Shown here: positions 27,663 to 36,430 of the stretch, in pieces
How the letters are laid out: every line of letters starts with the position of its first letter
Numbering within the stretch: the first letter of the stretch is position 1
Assembly (NCBI RefSeq): GCF_000297025.1
Contig: NZ_CAKD01000013.1
Coordinates: 1-64,000 of the forward strand
DNA length: 64,000 nt
DNA from: Lactobacillus pasteurii DSM 23907 = CRBIP 24.76
GTDB taxonomy: Bacteria > Bacillota > Bacilli > Lactobacillales > Lactobacillaceae
Direction of reading: 5' to 3'
Notes under the pieces: generated by a model
Databases searched by the model: none
What the model saw: the letters and a program-made list of their open reading frames with translations, nothing else
Told to the model about the DNA's origin: nothing
Program-made: the position numbers and the translations under genes

Positions 27663-27676
27663 TTAAACCGCTTTCA
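27663..27676 (+). promoter_or_regulatory. cre-like site
   Basis: TTAAACCGCTTTCA differs by one base from the CcpA consensus and lies 40 bp upstream of the deleted MFS gene. Confidence 0.5.
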
Positions 27677-27715
27677 CTATGTAATTTATTATTATGGTTT
27701 GAAAGGATTTAGATC

Positions 27716-28072
27716 ATGGAAAAATCTAGAACTAACAAGGGAATCAACCGCCTTTCCCTCAGCCTTTATCTCAACTACATTGCCCATGGATTCGCTCTCT
27801 TGATTGTGGCGCAAAATATGACTGCCTTAAGTGCTGCCAGTGGCATCATGCAAGCAGCCTTGGTTGCCTTCATGAGGCTTTACCCTCAGCATCGCGGATT
27901 AGTAACTGGCGTCTTTTACTTCTTTGGTTCAATTGCTTCATTTACGGTTCCAATTATTACGGGTAAGCTTTCCACTAATTCTATTGGCCTAGCATTTAGC
28001 TGCGATTTAATCATTGCAATCGTTGCTTTAATCTTAGCCACCATCTTGCATTTGCTATCGAAAAAACAATAA
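27716..28072 (+). pseudogene. MFS transporter with in-frame internal deletion
   Basis: The 118-residue frame begins like a normal MFS protein (LSLSLYLNYIAHGFALLIVAQNMTAL, first span, residues about 13-38) and jumps straight to a late part of the family (GIMQAALVAFMRLYPQHRGLVTGVFYFFGSI and the final two spans). About 270 of 400 residues are missing, but the frame is kept, so a protein with three or four spans could be made. Ribosome site, cre-like site and terminator are intact. I treat it as a pseudogene; a residual role of the short protein cannot be excluded. Confidence 0.75.
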
Positions 28073-28084
28073 TTCAAGCAAAAC

Positions 28085-28139
28085 AAAAACCTATTCGATT
28101 CAGATACGCTTTGTATCCTCTAGATCGAATAGGTCTTTT
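28085..28139. terminator. Bidirectional terminator
   Basis: Arms AAAAACCTATTCGAT / ATCGAATAGGTCTTTTT enclose an inner stem; it serves converging genes. Confidence 0.8.
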
Positions 28140-28601
28140 TTAAAAGTTAAAGCTTCTCATGTATGCAGGCTTGAAGCGGTGGTCTAAGAATCCTGCTCTA
28201 ATTGGCGTAATTTCTAAGATGCGCAAATCTTGCTTGGCTTCTTCTAAATTATCTTCATAAATTTCGTACAAGTATGGATTCTTCTCGAAGACTTCTTCTA
28301 GATATTCATGTTCCAAATTCTTAATCTTACCTTGAATTGAAAAACCACAAGAATCCATGGTGCCATCACCCTTATAGCCGTTAACCAACACTTTTTCTTG
28401 GCTCATCAAACTAGCAAAGAATGGATTCTTGACACTGGTAGTCATGTAAAGCTTGCCATCTTTATTCATTAACATGTCGCAAACCTGTGCAGCAGGCAAG
28501 CCGTTTTTAGTTACTCCTGAAACTACTACGTTATGGATTTCATCAACTACAAAGTCTAAAAATTCTTGGTTGCTTGTTTGGTCATTTAAATATGATGTCA
28601 T
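28140..28601 (-). CDS. Pyridoxamine 5'-phosphate oxidase-family flavin protein
   Basis: A 153-residue split-barrel FMN-binding protein (PNPOx-like). The fold is suggested by FLDFVVDEIHNVVVSGVTKNGLPAAQVCDMLMNKDGKLYMTT and by KNPFFASLMSQEKVLVNGY. It probably binds flavin and reduces or oxidises a small substrate in the cytoplasm; a true PNPOx role is unlikely, since the substrate-binding C-terminus is different. Its promoter region carries TGTCA-GATAG-TGACA (28669-28683), which resembles sequences upstream of the neighbouring WYL regulator gene, so that regulator may control it. Confidence 0.8.
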   Translation of the reverse strand: MTSYLNDQTSNQEFLDFVVDEIHNVVVSGVTKNGLPAAQVCDMLMNKDGKLYMTTSVKNPFFASLMSQEKVLVNGYKGDGTMDSCGFSIQGKIKNLEHEYLEEVFEKNPYLYEIYEDNLEEAKQDLRILEITPIRAGFLDHRFKPAYMRSFNF

Positions 28602-28668
28602 TGTTCTACCTCTTTATTTTTACTCGCTACTGATATTTTCTTCTTGTGATCATTATGCCAAAAAATAC

Positions 28669-28683
28669 TGTCAGATAGTGACA
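28669..28683 (-). promoter_or_regulatory. Inverted TGTCA repeat upstream of the flavin protein gene
   Basis: TGTCA-GATAG-TGACA lies about 70 bp upstream of the start codon. Related TGTCA units occur before the adjacent WYL regulator gene. Confidence 0.45.
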
Positions 28684-28701
28684 CCTTTATTTTAAAGCGC
28701 A

Positions 28702-29628
28702 TTAAAAGTTATGATTGAGCATTTCAAGCACCCGTTTTAAGTATGCCTGCCGCAATTCGTCTGGTTTAATATTATGAATCTCTGTCGCAAAAGTAATTAA
28801 ATAGTCGACCAAAAAATCAAAGACATGCTTATTGTAAGTTCCGATTAATTGCAACTGCTGCTTATTTTCCACCAATTGCATATTTGGATAAGGATTGCGC
28901 AAAAAGTGGGCCTTGCCCTTCTCTGTCAGATCTACGCTAAAACGATTACCACGAGCGATCTTATCCCCCGCTTCAGCAAATTGGGCAAGCTCATCCCTGC
29001 TATATGGCGCCTTAAGCGACTTTAACAACTTAAAATCATCAATCTCATCTGTTCGATAATTCCACCAATTGCTAGTTAATAGATCTAACCCTGCACAAAA
29101 CCAATATCCATCTCGGTAAAACAGTTGATATGGCTGAAGCTGCACCTTTTTATCATGATAGTCTAACTCAACTACCCGGTCTTTTAAGATCGCTTGCAAC
29201 AGTTGATCGAGGTTTCCTGAATAAGATACTGCCGGAATATTGTAAAAAACCACCACTTCTTGCGCTTTTTCAACCTGCACTTTGCTAGTGTCAGATAAAT
29301 TCTTTAGTAGCTTATCGCGAATCTGACTAAAGGATCTAGTAAATGGTGTCTCTGACATAATCGTCATTGCCTTAAGAGCAAAGAAGATGGCGGTGATTTC
29401 TTCTTGACTAAAATATATCGGCGTCAAGAGTTTAGTTTGCATGAGCTGATAGCCTCCACTTCGACCAGGGGTTGAATAAAAGGCCATACCTAATTCTTCT
29501 AAAGCTTCTAAATCCCGCAAAGCCGTTCTTTTTGATATTTGAAATTCATTCATCAAATCTTGCAGGTTAAAGCTTTTTTTATCAGATAAAAAGATCAATT
29601 CTTGATTAAGACGGGCTGATTTTTGCAT
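28702..29628 (-). CDS. WYL-domain transcriptional regulator (YafY type)
   Basis: A 308-residue regulator: N-terminal HTH_11 (about 1-60, with LQDLMNEFQISKRTALRDLEALEELG) and a WYL domain (about 135-215, LQPYQLFYRDGYWFCAGLDLLTSNWWNYRTDEID) followed by a WCX extension. WYL domains sense small ligands or nucleic acids. It is convergent with nothing and probably autoregulated: three TGTCA units lie within 60 bp upstream. The nearest candidate target is the flavin protein gene just downstream on the same strand. A role in controlling the plus-strand PTS gene from the shared intergenic region is also possible. Confidence 0.85.
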   Translation of the reverse strand: MQKSARLNQELIFLSDKKSFNLQDLMNEFQISKRTALRDLEALEELGMAFYSTPGRSGGYQLMQTKLLTPIYFSQEEITAIFFALKAMTIMSETPFTRSFSQIRDKLLKNLSDTSKVQVEKAQEVVVFYNIPAVSYSGNLDQLLQAILKDRVVELDYHDKKVQLQPYQLFYRDGYWFCAGLDLLTSNWWNYRTDEIDDFKLLKSLKAPYSRDELAQFAEAGDKIARGNRFSVDLTEKGKAHFLRNPYPNMQLVENKQQLQLIGTYNKHVFDFLVDYLITFATEIHNIKPDELRQAYLKRVLEMLNHNF

Positions 29629-29644
29629 TTTTCACCTCAATAAG

Positions 29645-29686
29645 TGTCATTTTTTGTCACCTATTATAACAAATATCATTGTGTCA
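29645..29686 (-). promoter_or_regulatory. TGTCA repeats at the WYL regulator promoter
   Basis: TGTCA occurs at 29645-29649, 29655-29659 and 29682-29686; the first two are 10 bp apart, one helical turn. TATAAT on the minus strand lies between them, a good place for an autoregulatory operator. Confidence 0.45.
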
Positions 29687-29774
29687 AAAAAATAAAAATG
29701 CTTACATACGCCTATTCTAATTAGATTTCTTTCTCCATCTTATTTAAAAATATATATTTTTGTTTTAATTAGTG

Positions 29775-29831
29775 TTTACTTTGACAATTTTTATGCTATA
29801 CTTTATCCGTAAGCTTTTGAAAGCCTTTACA
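29775..29831 (+). promoter_or_regulatory. Promoter and cre of the cellobiose-type PTS gene
   Basis: An extended -10 TGCTATACT ends at 29802, with TTTACT (29775-29780) as a -35. The cre-like TGAAAGCCTTTACA (29818-29831) overlaps the start of the message, so CcpA would block it when better sugars are present. Confidence 0.55.
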
Positions 29832-29865
29832 GGAAAATCTAGTTTTTATCTATTGGAGGATAATT

Positions 29866-31290
29866 ATGTCACAAGAAAAACCGTCAGGTTTCAGCAACTT
29901 TATCAACCAAAAGTTGCTACCACCAATCATGAAGTTTGTTAATACCAAAGCAATTGTTGCTTTGCAAAACGGAATGATTTACTCATTGCCATTTATCATT
30001 ATTGGTTCTATTTTCTTAATTTTAAGTAATATTCCTATTCCAGCTGTATCTAATGCAATTAACGCATCAGGTTGGGGCGCATTCTTCAGCCAAGCTTACA
30101 GCACTACCTTCTCCTTAATGGGTCTATGGGCAGCTATCGGTATTGCCTACATTTACGTTAAAAACGAAGGATATGAACCTCTTGCACCAGGTTTGACTTC
30201 TGCAGCTATCTTCTTGATGTTGCAAAACTTGTCAGTTGATAACCCTATGCTTGGTGCTTTGACAAATGGTATTGCTTCTGGCAAATCTACCATGGCTGCT
30301 AAAGCAGTTACTGCCAACATTGATAAACTTCCTCAAATCATTCAAGACTACATGAAGTCACCAGTTACTGGCGTTATTAACACCAAGTGGCTTGGTGGTG
30401 ACGGTATGATTGCTGCCATCTTAGTTGGTTTGCTTGTTGGTTGGATCTACAGCAAGATCATGAAGGCTGGTTGGACTATTAAGTTGCCAAAGCAAGTTCC
30501 AGCAGCTGTTTCAAACCAATTTACTGCTATGATTCCATCAGGTATCTTACTTACTGGCGGTATGTTGATTTACGCAGCATTTAGCACTTTTGCTCACTCC
30601 GACTTCCTTACCTGGATCTACAATACCCTACAAATTCCTCTTCAAGGTATCTCTGACTCCTTCGGTGGAGCATTAGCTATCGGTTTCTTAGTTCCATTCT
30701 TCTGGTTCTTCGGTGTTCACGGTGGTTTGATCATGGGTTCCCTTGTTGCTCCTATGCTTCAAGCTAACACTGCTGACAACGCCAACCTCTTCCACGCTGG
30801 CAAGCTTACCTTAGCTCAAGGCGCACACATTGTTACTAACGAATTTTACAACAACTTTATTAACTTAACTGGTTCAGGTATCACCATTGGTTTGATTATT
30901 TTCATCTTCGTAGCTGCAAGATCTAAACAATTGAAAGAAATTGGTAAGCTTGAATTAGTACCAGGTCTTTTCAACATTAACGAACCATTCCTCTTCGGTT
31001 TGCCAATTGTTATGAATCCTTTCCTCGTAATTCCATTCTTCTTAACTCCTGTTGTTGTAGCTGCTTCAACTTACCTAGTTATCAGCACTGGAATCGTACC
31101 ACCACTTAACGGTGTTGCAGCCCCTTGGACTACTCCTGCTATTATTTCTGGTTTCCTTATCGGTGGCTGGAAGATGGCTATCTGGCAAGCATGTACTTTA
31201 CTTATCTCCACTTTAATTTACTGGCCATTTGCTAGAAAGTACGACAAGATCTTACTTGAACGCGAACACAAAGCAGCAGAAAGTAAATAG
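29866..31290 (+). CDS. PTS cellobiose/beta-glucoside-type EIIC permease
   Basis: The membrane channel (EIIC) of a lactose/cellobiose-family phosphotransferase system, 474 residues with about ten spans. Family marks are PGLTSAAIFLM, FGVHGGLIMGS and the substrate-site motif NINEPFLFGLPIVMNP (about 374-389). EIIA and EIIB are not attached and not nearby, so they must be supplied from elsewhere, as is usual for lactobacillar orphan CelB proteins. The product would be a phospho-beta-glucoside for enzymes such as BglA at 10 kb. A GntR regulator gene follows. Ribosome site GGAGGA. Confidence 0.9.
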   Translation: MSQEKPSGFSNFINQKLLPPIMKFVNTKAIVALQNGMIYSLPFIIIGSIFLILSNIPIPAVSNAINASGWGAFFSQAYSTTFSLMGLWAAIGIAYIYVKNEGYEPLAPGLTSAAIFLMLQNLSVDNPMLGALTNGIASGKSTMAAKAVTANIDKLPQIIQDYMKSPVTGVINTKWLGGDGMIAAILVGLLVGWIYSKIMKAGWTIKLPKQVPAAVSNQFTAMIPSGILLTGGMLIYAAFSTFAHSDFLTWIYNTLQIPLQGISDSFGGALAIGFLVPFFWFFGVHGGLIMGSLVAPMLQANTADNANLFHAGKLTLAQGAHIVTNEFYNNFINLTGSGITIGLIIFIFVAARSKQLKEIGKLELVPGLFNINEPFLFGLPIVMNPFLVIPFFLTPVVVAASTYLVISTGIVPPLNGVAAPWTTPAIISGFLIGGWKMAIWQACTLLISTLIYWPFARKYDKILLEREHKAAESK

Positions 31291-31293
31291 TTC

Positions 31294-31330
31294 AAATAAA
31301 CTCAGAAGATAACTCTTCTGGGTTTATTTT
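31294..31330 (+). terminator. Rho-independent terminator
   Basis: AAATAAACTCAGAAG pairs with CTTCTGGGTTTATTT; T residues follow. Confidence 0.8.
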
Positions 31331-31462
31331 GCTTCACTTCAAGATAAAAAATCATCATAATAATATTTACATCTATAGCATTTGGTTATATTCTTTACTA
31401 AGAAAATTTTATTTTAATCAGCACAATTTGAGAGTTTAATCGCACAGAAAGTGGGTATTTTT

Positions 31463-32185
31463 ATGCCAACTGCTAAATATATACAAGTAGCGCAAGAAAT
31501 TAAAAAAAGAATCAAATCTGGACAATATCATCCCGACGAGCTTTTACCTGATCAGGAAACTCTAGCTAAAGAATTTGGCGTCAGCCGGCTAACAGTCAAA
31601 AAGGCCATCGATGGCCTTGAACGCAAGGGATTAGTTTACAAACAATCTGGCCTTGGAACCTATGTTTCAGCTCCTATTCCAATTAAATCTAAAACTGATA
31701 CCCCAGCCAACTTCTTCATGGGCTTAGATACAGAAATGGGCAAAGGCCGAGTAACTAGTCAGGTATTGCACTTCACAGTCGAATTCCCTAGCCCAGAAAT
31801 CCAAAAAAACCTCTCCCTCAAGAAAAATGAACCCGTGTATGACATTATTCGTTTAAGACTGCTTGATGGAGAGCCATTTGTGATTGAGCATACTTTCATG
31901 CCACTCAAGACCGTACCAGATCTTGATGAAGAAATTTTGAGCAAATCGGTTTACCACTACATTCACCATGATCTTAATTTGAAGTTTGGCCGAGCTTATC
32001 GGCGAATCTTAGCTTCTAAGCCTGATGATCTTGATAAGAAGTTCCTTCATGCAGCCCCAGATGACCCAATGCTTGAACTAGAGCAACTTGTCTGGCTGAC
32101 TAACGGTACCCCGGTTGAATATTCTTACAGTCGTTCTCGCTATGATTCACGTTCTTACACCGTATTTGAAAATAATCGTTTCTAA
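31463..32185 (+). CDS. GntR/HutC-family sugar regulator
   Basis: A 240-residue repressor: GntR winged helix (about 1-70; LPDQETLAKEFGVSRLTVKKAIDGLERKGLVYKQSGLGTYV) and a UTRA effector domain (about 90-240) as in regulators that bind phospho-sugars. Its place right behind the EIIC gene suggests it senses the phospho-sugar and controls that gene, perhaps also bglA. I chose ATG at 31463 over GTG at 31451, because no ribosome site fits the GTG well. Its own terminator follows. Confidence 0.85.
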   Translation: MPTAKYIQVAQEIKKRIKSGQYHPDELLPDQETLAKEFGVSRLTVKKAIDGLERKGLVYKQSGLGTYVSAPIPIKSKTDTPANFFMGLDTEMGKGRVTSQVLHFTVEFPSPEIQKNLSLKKNEPVYDIIRLRLLDGEPFVIEHTFMPLKTVPDLDEEILSKSVYHYIHHDLNLKFGRAYRRILASKPDDLDKKFLHAAPDDPMLELEQLVWLTNGTPVEYSYSRSRYDSRSYTVFENNRF

Positions 32186-32193
32186 AAATATGT

Positions 32194-32228
32194 CTAATTC
32201 TGTTGAATTTCAGAATTAGGCTTTTTTT
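32194..32228 (+). terminator. Rho-independent terminator
   Basis: CTAATTCTG / CAGAATTAG stem and seven T. Confidence 0.85.
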
Positions 32229-32362
32229 ATACCAAATTCGAATGTTTAAAATATTGCTTATCAAAATAATGTAAAATATCTTTGCTTTGATGCATTATCA
32301 TGATACAATTTCAATATAAAATACATACAAAAAGTTTATTCATAAATATTTGGAGGGTCACT

Positions 32363-33262
32363 GTGTTAGAAATCAAAAATCTAAACAAAAAATATGGCGA
32401 TAAGCAGGTTCTATTTGATATCGACCTTATCGCTAAAGACGGCAGAATCATCGGCTTAATTGGAAAGAACGGCTCTGGCAAAACGACCCTATTCCATAGC
32501 ATTTTAAAATTCGTCAAGTATCAAGGTGAAATTAAAATCAATGGCCATGATTTCTCCCCAGCAGACTACAACCAAATTGGCTATTTGCCTGAAGAGCGGA
32601 GTCTGTTGCAAAAATTGACAATCTATGATCAAGTTAGATTTTTAGCTAGTTTAAATGGACTTAAAAATCAAGAGACCAAGGCTCGATTAGACCAGTGGTT
32701 TGATAAACTTCAAGTCAAAGGCAAAAGTAGCGACAAGATCAAAACACTCTCAAAAGGTAACCAACAAAAGGTACAATTAATTGCTACTTTAATCCATGAC
32801 CCTTCCCTTGTGATCTTGGATGAGCCATTCAGCGGACTAGACCCAGTAAACGTCGACTTAATGAAGAAAGTTATCCTTGAGCTCAAAAAGCACGGGGCAA
32901 CGGTTATCTTTTCAGACCACAATATGGGCAACGTTGAAGAATTGTGCGATGACATTATCATGATCAATAATGGCCATGTGGTCCTTAATGGCACGATTAA
33001 TGAAGTTAGAGAAAGTTACGGTCTAACTAGATTATTTATTAGAACCGACAAGTCTAAAGAAGAACTAGCTCAATTGCCAGGCGTTGAAGAAGTGCATCCC
33101 CTTAATGATGGAAGCTACAAGTTGATTTTGACTGATCAATCATATGGCCCTGAATTGTTCCAAATTCTTTCTTCTGGACAATATATCCGTACTTTTTCTC
33201 AAGAACCACCAACTCTTGAAGAAATTTTCAAACTAAAGGCTGGAGGCAAAGAAAATGAATAA
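32363..33262 (+). CDS. ABC transporter ATPase (NatA/YhaQ/EcsA type)
   Basis: A 299-residue ATPase with Walker A GKNGSGKTT, signature LSKGNQQKVQ, Walker B LVILDEPFSGLDP and a C-terminal extension typical of exporters with ABC-2 permeases. The GTG at 32363 is the start: GGAGGG lies 5 bp before it, whereas the frame upstream has no ribosome site. It overlaps the permease gene by 8 bp. In Bacillus the YhaQP and NatAB pairs export sodium or unknown solutes; the substrate here is not known. Confidence 0.85.
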   Translation: MLEIKNLNKKYGDKQVLFDIDLIAKDGRIIGLIGKNGSGKTTLFHSILKFVKYQGEIKINGHDFSPADYNQIGYLPEERSLLQKLTIYDQVRFLASLNGLKNQETKARLDQWFDKLQVKGKSSDKIKTLSKGNQQKVQLIATLIHDPSLVILDEPFSGLDPVNVDLMKKVILELKKHGATVIFSDHNMGNVEELCDDIIMINNGHVVLNGTINEVRESYGLTRLFIRTDKSKEELAQLPGVEEVHPLNDGSYKLILTDQSYGPELFQILSSGQYIRTFSQEPPTLEEIFKLKAGGKENE

Positions 33263-34496
33263 GACTTGGATTGTTGCTAAAGAAACTTATCTAAGAGCCG
33301 TTAAGAATTGGTCCTTCCTCTTGATGGTCTTGTCGCCAATTATCTTTATCCTTTTTAGTGCTGGAATTGGCTATATATCTGGCAAGAATACCGCTAGCGC
33401 TTTTGAAAGCAGCACCAGCGATAAAATCGGCTTAATTAGCTCACAAAAACAAGTAACTGCGAGTTTAGGCAAGCAATATAAATCATACGATAATATTGCC
33501 CAAGCAAAAAAAGCCTACCATAAAGAAAAAATCAAAGGATATCTTGAAATAAAACAAGAAAATGGCCAACTTCATGCCACTTACTATAGCGATAAGAGTC
33601 TTTCAGCTGAGGAAAAGCAAGCCTTGCAGATTCCTTTGAATACCATTCAGCAAAATAAAAATGTGATCGAGGCTAAACTGAGCCAAAAGCAAATTCAAAG
33701 CTTAAGCAAGCAGGTTATTTTCAATGAAAAGATCAGCTCTAATAAGGCAAAAGATCAAAAAGAAGGACAAAAATTCGCCAAAAAAGCCGTCTTCTATGTT
33801 CTGCTCTTTGGTCTTTACTTCATTGTCTTAACTTACAGCCAAATTATCTCCAGCGACATTGCCAAGGAAAAAGGTACCAAAATTATGGAAATCATCTTCT
33901 CAAGTATGCCTGGAGAGAACTATTTCGATGGAAAAATCATCGGTATTATCGGCGAAGTAATCACTCATATCTTGATTTATGTCATCTCAGGCCTGGCTGG
34001 TTACTACATCCTACTGAAAACCGACTTCTTTACTAGCTTCATCAACCAAGCTAAGCCATTCTTAAATGAAATCATGGCTAACTTCTGGTCTTGGAGTTTA
34101 GTCTTCGTTATCTTGGATATTTTCCTATTTATCGTCTACTCTGCTATTTGTGGTGCCTTGGTCAATAAGGCAGAAGATGCTAATAAAGCTGCTCAGCCAC
34201 TAACTATTTTGGTTGTAATTGGCTTTATTTTGGGAATTACTTTTGCTAATAGTCCAGACAATCCACTAATTGTTATTAGCTCATACATTCCATTTATTTC
34301 TTCATTCACGATGCCATTGAGAATCATTTCTGGCGATGTTGCTAGCTGGAAGATCTTTATCTCAGCTGCCATTCTAGTGATTTTTACAATTGTATCCTTC
34401 ATCGCTATTCGTCGCTTCTACCCAAGACTAGTTCTTCAAACTGACGAAACTAGCTTCTTCAAGCGAATCAAACGAGCTTTGCAAAGCAATAAATAA
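33255..34496 (+). CDS. ABC-2 type permease (NatB/YhaP-like)
   Basis: A 413-residue membrane protein with one N-terminal span, a long extracellular segment (about 45-175) and five or six further spans, which is the ABC-2/YhaP layout. FLYSQIISSDIAKEKGTKIMEIIFSS-like text around residue 195-220 (SSDIAKEKGTKIMEIIFSS) is the usual coupling region with the ATPase. It forms the channel of the exporter with the ATPase just upstream, with GGAGG 9 bp before its ATG. Sodium or a toxic compound is a possible substrate; nothing in the sequence decides. Confidence 0.82.
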   Translation: MNKTWIVAKETYLRAVKNWSFLLMVLSPIIFILFSAGIGYISGKNTASAFESSTSDKIGLISSQKQVTASLGKQYKSYDNIAQAKKAYHKEKIKGYLEIKQENGQLHATYYSDKSLSAEEKQALQIPLNTIQQNKNVIEAKLSQKQIQSLSKQVIFNEKISSNKAKDQKEGQKFAKKAVFYVLLFGLYFIVLTYSQIISSDIAKEKGTKIMEIIFSSMPGENYFDGKIIGIIGEVITHILIYVISGLAGYYILLKTDFFTSFINQAKPFLNEIMANFWSWSLVFVILDIFLFIVYSAICGALVNKAEDANKAAQPLTILVVIGFILGITFANSPDNPLIVISSYIPFISSFTMPLRIISGDVASWKIFISAAILVIFTIVSFIAIRRFYPRLVLQTDETSFFKRIKRALQSNK

Positions 34497-34500
34497 ATTT

Positions 34501-34536
34501 AAAAAGCTATGTCCCTCATTTGGAACATAGCCTTTC
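34501..34536. terminator. Bidirectional terminator
   Basis: AAAAAGCTATGTCCC / GGAACATAGCCTTT between the converging permease and recQ genes. Confidence 0.8.
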
Positions 34537-36318
34537 TTATTTTTGCAAGTATTCATTGATTACCGTCAGCATTTCCTGACCATAATTTTGCATTTTAGTT
34601 TGACCAACGCCACTGATTTCGAGAAATTCAGCTGGCGTTTTTGGTTTGACTTGCGCCATTTCATACAAACTCTTATCCGAAAAAATCATAAAGGCCGGTA
34701 CGCCCTGCTTTTTAGCAAGTTCGAGTCGTTTTTCTTTTAAGATGCCAAAAAGCGCCCCTTCAACAGATTGCTGGTCAAATTCTCTATGAGCTACAATCTT
34801 GCCTTGGCTACGTCTAAAGACCTGCAATTTTCCATCTAATACATCCCAGCCTGAATTAGTCACGCGGACTAAAGGATACTGATCGTTAGTTGTCTCTAGC
34901 AAATCTTTCGTAATCAGATAATTGATCAGACTGTTTACCTCAGTTTGAGGCAATTTTAGCGAGCCATAATGTTCAAGCATCTGAGCACCAATTTCTTTCA
35001 TCCGCTGACTCTTTGAACCAGTTACAGCTTGGGCTACCACACTCTTGCCAAATCGACCATCAAGCTCGTAAACCATGGCAATAACCTTTTTTGCCTGAGT
35101 CGTCACATCTTCCAATTTTCTTTGGTCTAAGCAGTTGCTGCACTTGCCGCATGGCGGGCAATCTTGACCGAAATAGCGCACGATAAACTGCTGCAAGCAA
35201 TCTTCCGTATTAGCATATTGCGTAATAACGGCCAATTTGCTGTACTGGGTCTTTTTATATTCATCTTCAGCCTCTGACTGATCGATAAACCAGCGATATG
35301 TCGCTGAATCTCCCGGATGATAGAGCATAACTGCCTCACAAGCTGATCCATCTCTTCCAGCTCGTCCGGCTTCTTGATAGTAAGACTCAATGTTGCTGCT
35401 ACTGTTTGCATGAACGACAAAGCGCACATTGCTCTTGTCGATCCCCATGCCAAAAGCATTCGTTGCAACAATTACCTGAGTGCGATCAAACTGAAAGTCA
35501 TCTTGAACCCTCGACCGCTCCTTATTATTCATCCCGCCATGATAACTAACAGCCTTGATGCCTTTTTTGCATAAAAAATCAGTCAATGCCTCAACTTTTT
35601 TGCGTGTGTTTGTATAGATGATACCAGGCTCTTCTTGGTGTGCATTAATATAATTATAAATATACATATCCGTATTTTTTGGCGAGTTGACCAATTGGAA
35701 GCTAAGATTGGGTCTAGCAAAAGAAGTAATAACAAAATTCTGCTGGGGAATATCTAATTGCTTAGCAATATCGGCCTGAACATTAGGCGTTGCTGTAGCT
35801 GTTAAAGCTAAGATATTTGGACGCTGCCTGAGCGAATTGATTCCCTCTAATATCTGCCGGTAAGCTGGCCGAAAATCATGACCCCATTGAGAAATACAGT
35901 GGGCCTCATCTACCGCAACCAGAGAAATATCAAGGAAGTTTAGCTGATAGCGAAAATAATCCATCGCCAGTCGTTCGGGCGTCAAATAGAGCAACTTGAT
36001 TTTTCCTTCATATGCCTGACGCAAAATGGGATTTACTTCTTTTTGTGGCGTAGTCGAATTAAGCGCTGCTGCTTCAATACCATTTTGATGCAGAGAATCA
36101 ATCTGATCTTTCATCAAGGAAATCAAGGGCGAAATAACCAAAGTTACTCCCTCATTGATCAAGGCAGGAACTTGGTAGCAAATCGACTTGCCTGCTCCTG
36201 TTGGCATAACCGCCAAAACATTCTCTCCATTGAGTACCTTTTTGATTACTTCCTCTTGTCCTGGCCTAAAATTTGTATATCCAAATGTTTCTTTTAAGAC
36301 AGTCTGTGGATTAGTCAT
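34537..36318 (-). CDS. recQ: ATP-dependent DNA helicase RecQ
   Basis: A 593-residue 3'-5' helicase for recombination and repair. Motif I is MPTGAGKSICYQ, motif II DEAHCISQWGHDFRP, and motif VI contains QEAGRAGRDG. The RecQ C-terminal region has the four zinc ligands CPPCGKCSNC (about 373-382) plus upstream Cys, then a winged helix, and a C-terminal HRDC domain (about 515-590). All canonical parts are present. It is monocistronic and shares no operon with neighbours. Confidence 0.95.
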   Translation of the reverse strand: MTNPQTVLKETFGYTNFRPGQEEVIKKVLNGENVLAVMPTGAGKSICYQVPALINEGVTLVISPLISLMKDQIDSLHQNGIEAAALNSTTPQKEVNPILRQAYEGKIKLLYLTPERLAMDYFRYQLNFLDISLVAVDEAHCISQWGHDFRPAYRQILEGINSLRQRPNILALTATATPNVQADIAKQLDIPQQNFVITSFARPNLSFQLVNSPKNTDMYIYNYINAHQEEPGIIYTNTRKKVEALTDFLCKKGIKAVSYHGGMNNKERSRVQDDFQFDRTQVIVATNAFGMGIDKSNVRFVVHANSSSNIESYYQEAGRAGRDGSACEAVMLYHPGDSATYRWFIDQSEAEDEYKKTQYSKLAVITQYANTEDCLQQFIVRYFGQDCPPCGKCSNCLDQRKLEDVTTQAKKVIAMVYELDGRFGKSVVAQAVTGSKSQRMKEIGAQMLEHYGSLKLPQTEVNSLINYLITKDLLETTNDQYPLVRVTNSGWDVLDGKLQVFRRSQGKIVAHREFDQQSVEGALFGILKEKRLELAKKQGVPAFMIFSDKSLYEMAQVKPKTPAEFLEISGVGQTKMQNYGQEMLTVINEYLQK

Positions 36319-36430
36319 TCAAACCTCTAAAAACCCTATTATATCAACGTTTTCGTCGATGTTTCACTACGTATAACTTAAACATGGTTAATAATTCAAT
36401 CATGTAAGCGATTATCTAAACTTATATGGA

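Noticed and set aside
29746-29761. AAAAATATATATTTTT palindrome before the PTS gene, also at 12613-12628
   Set aside because: It resembles the bglA palindrome, but such A/T palindromes are expected by chance in this AT-rich DNA, and one copy lies in a gene-free stretch.
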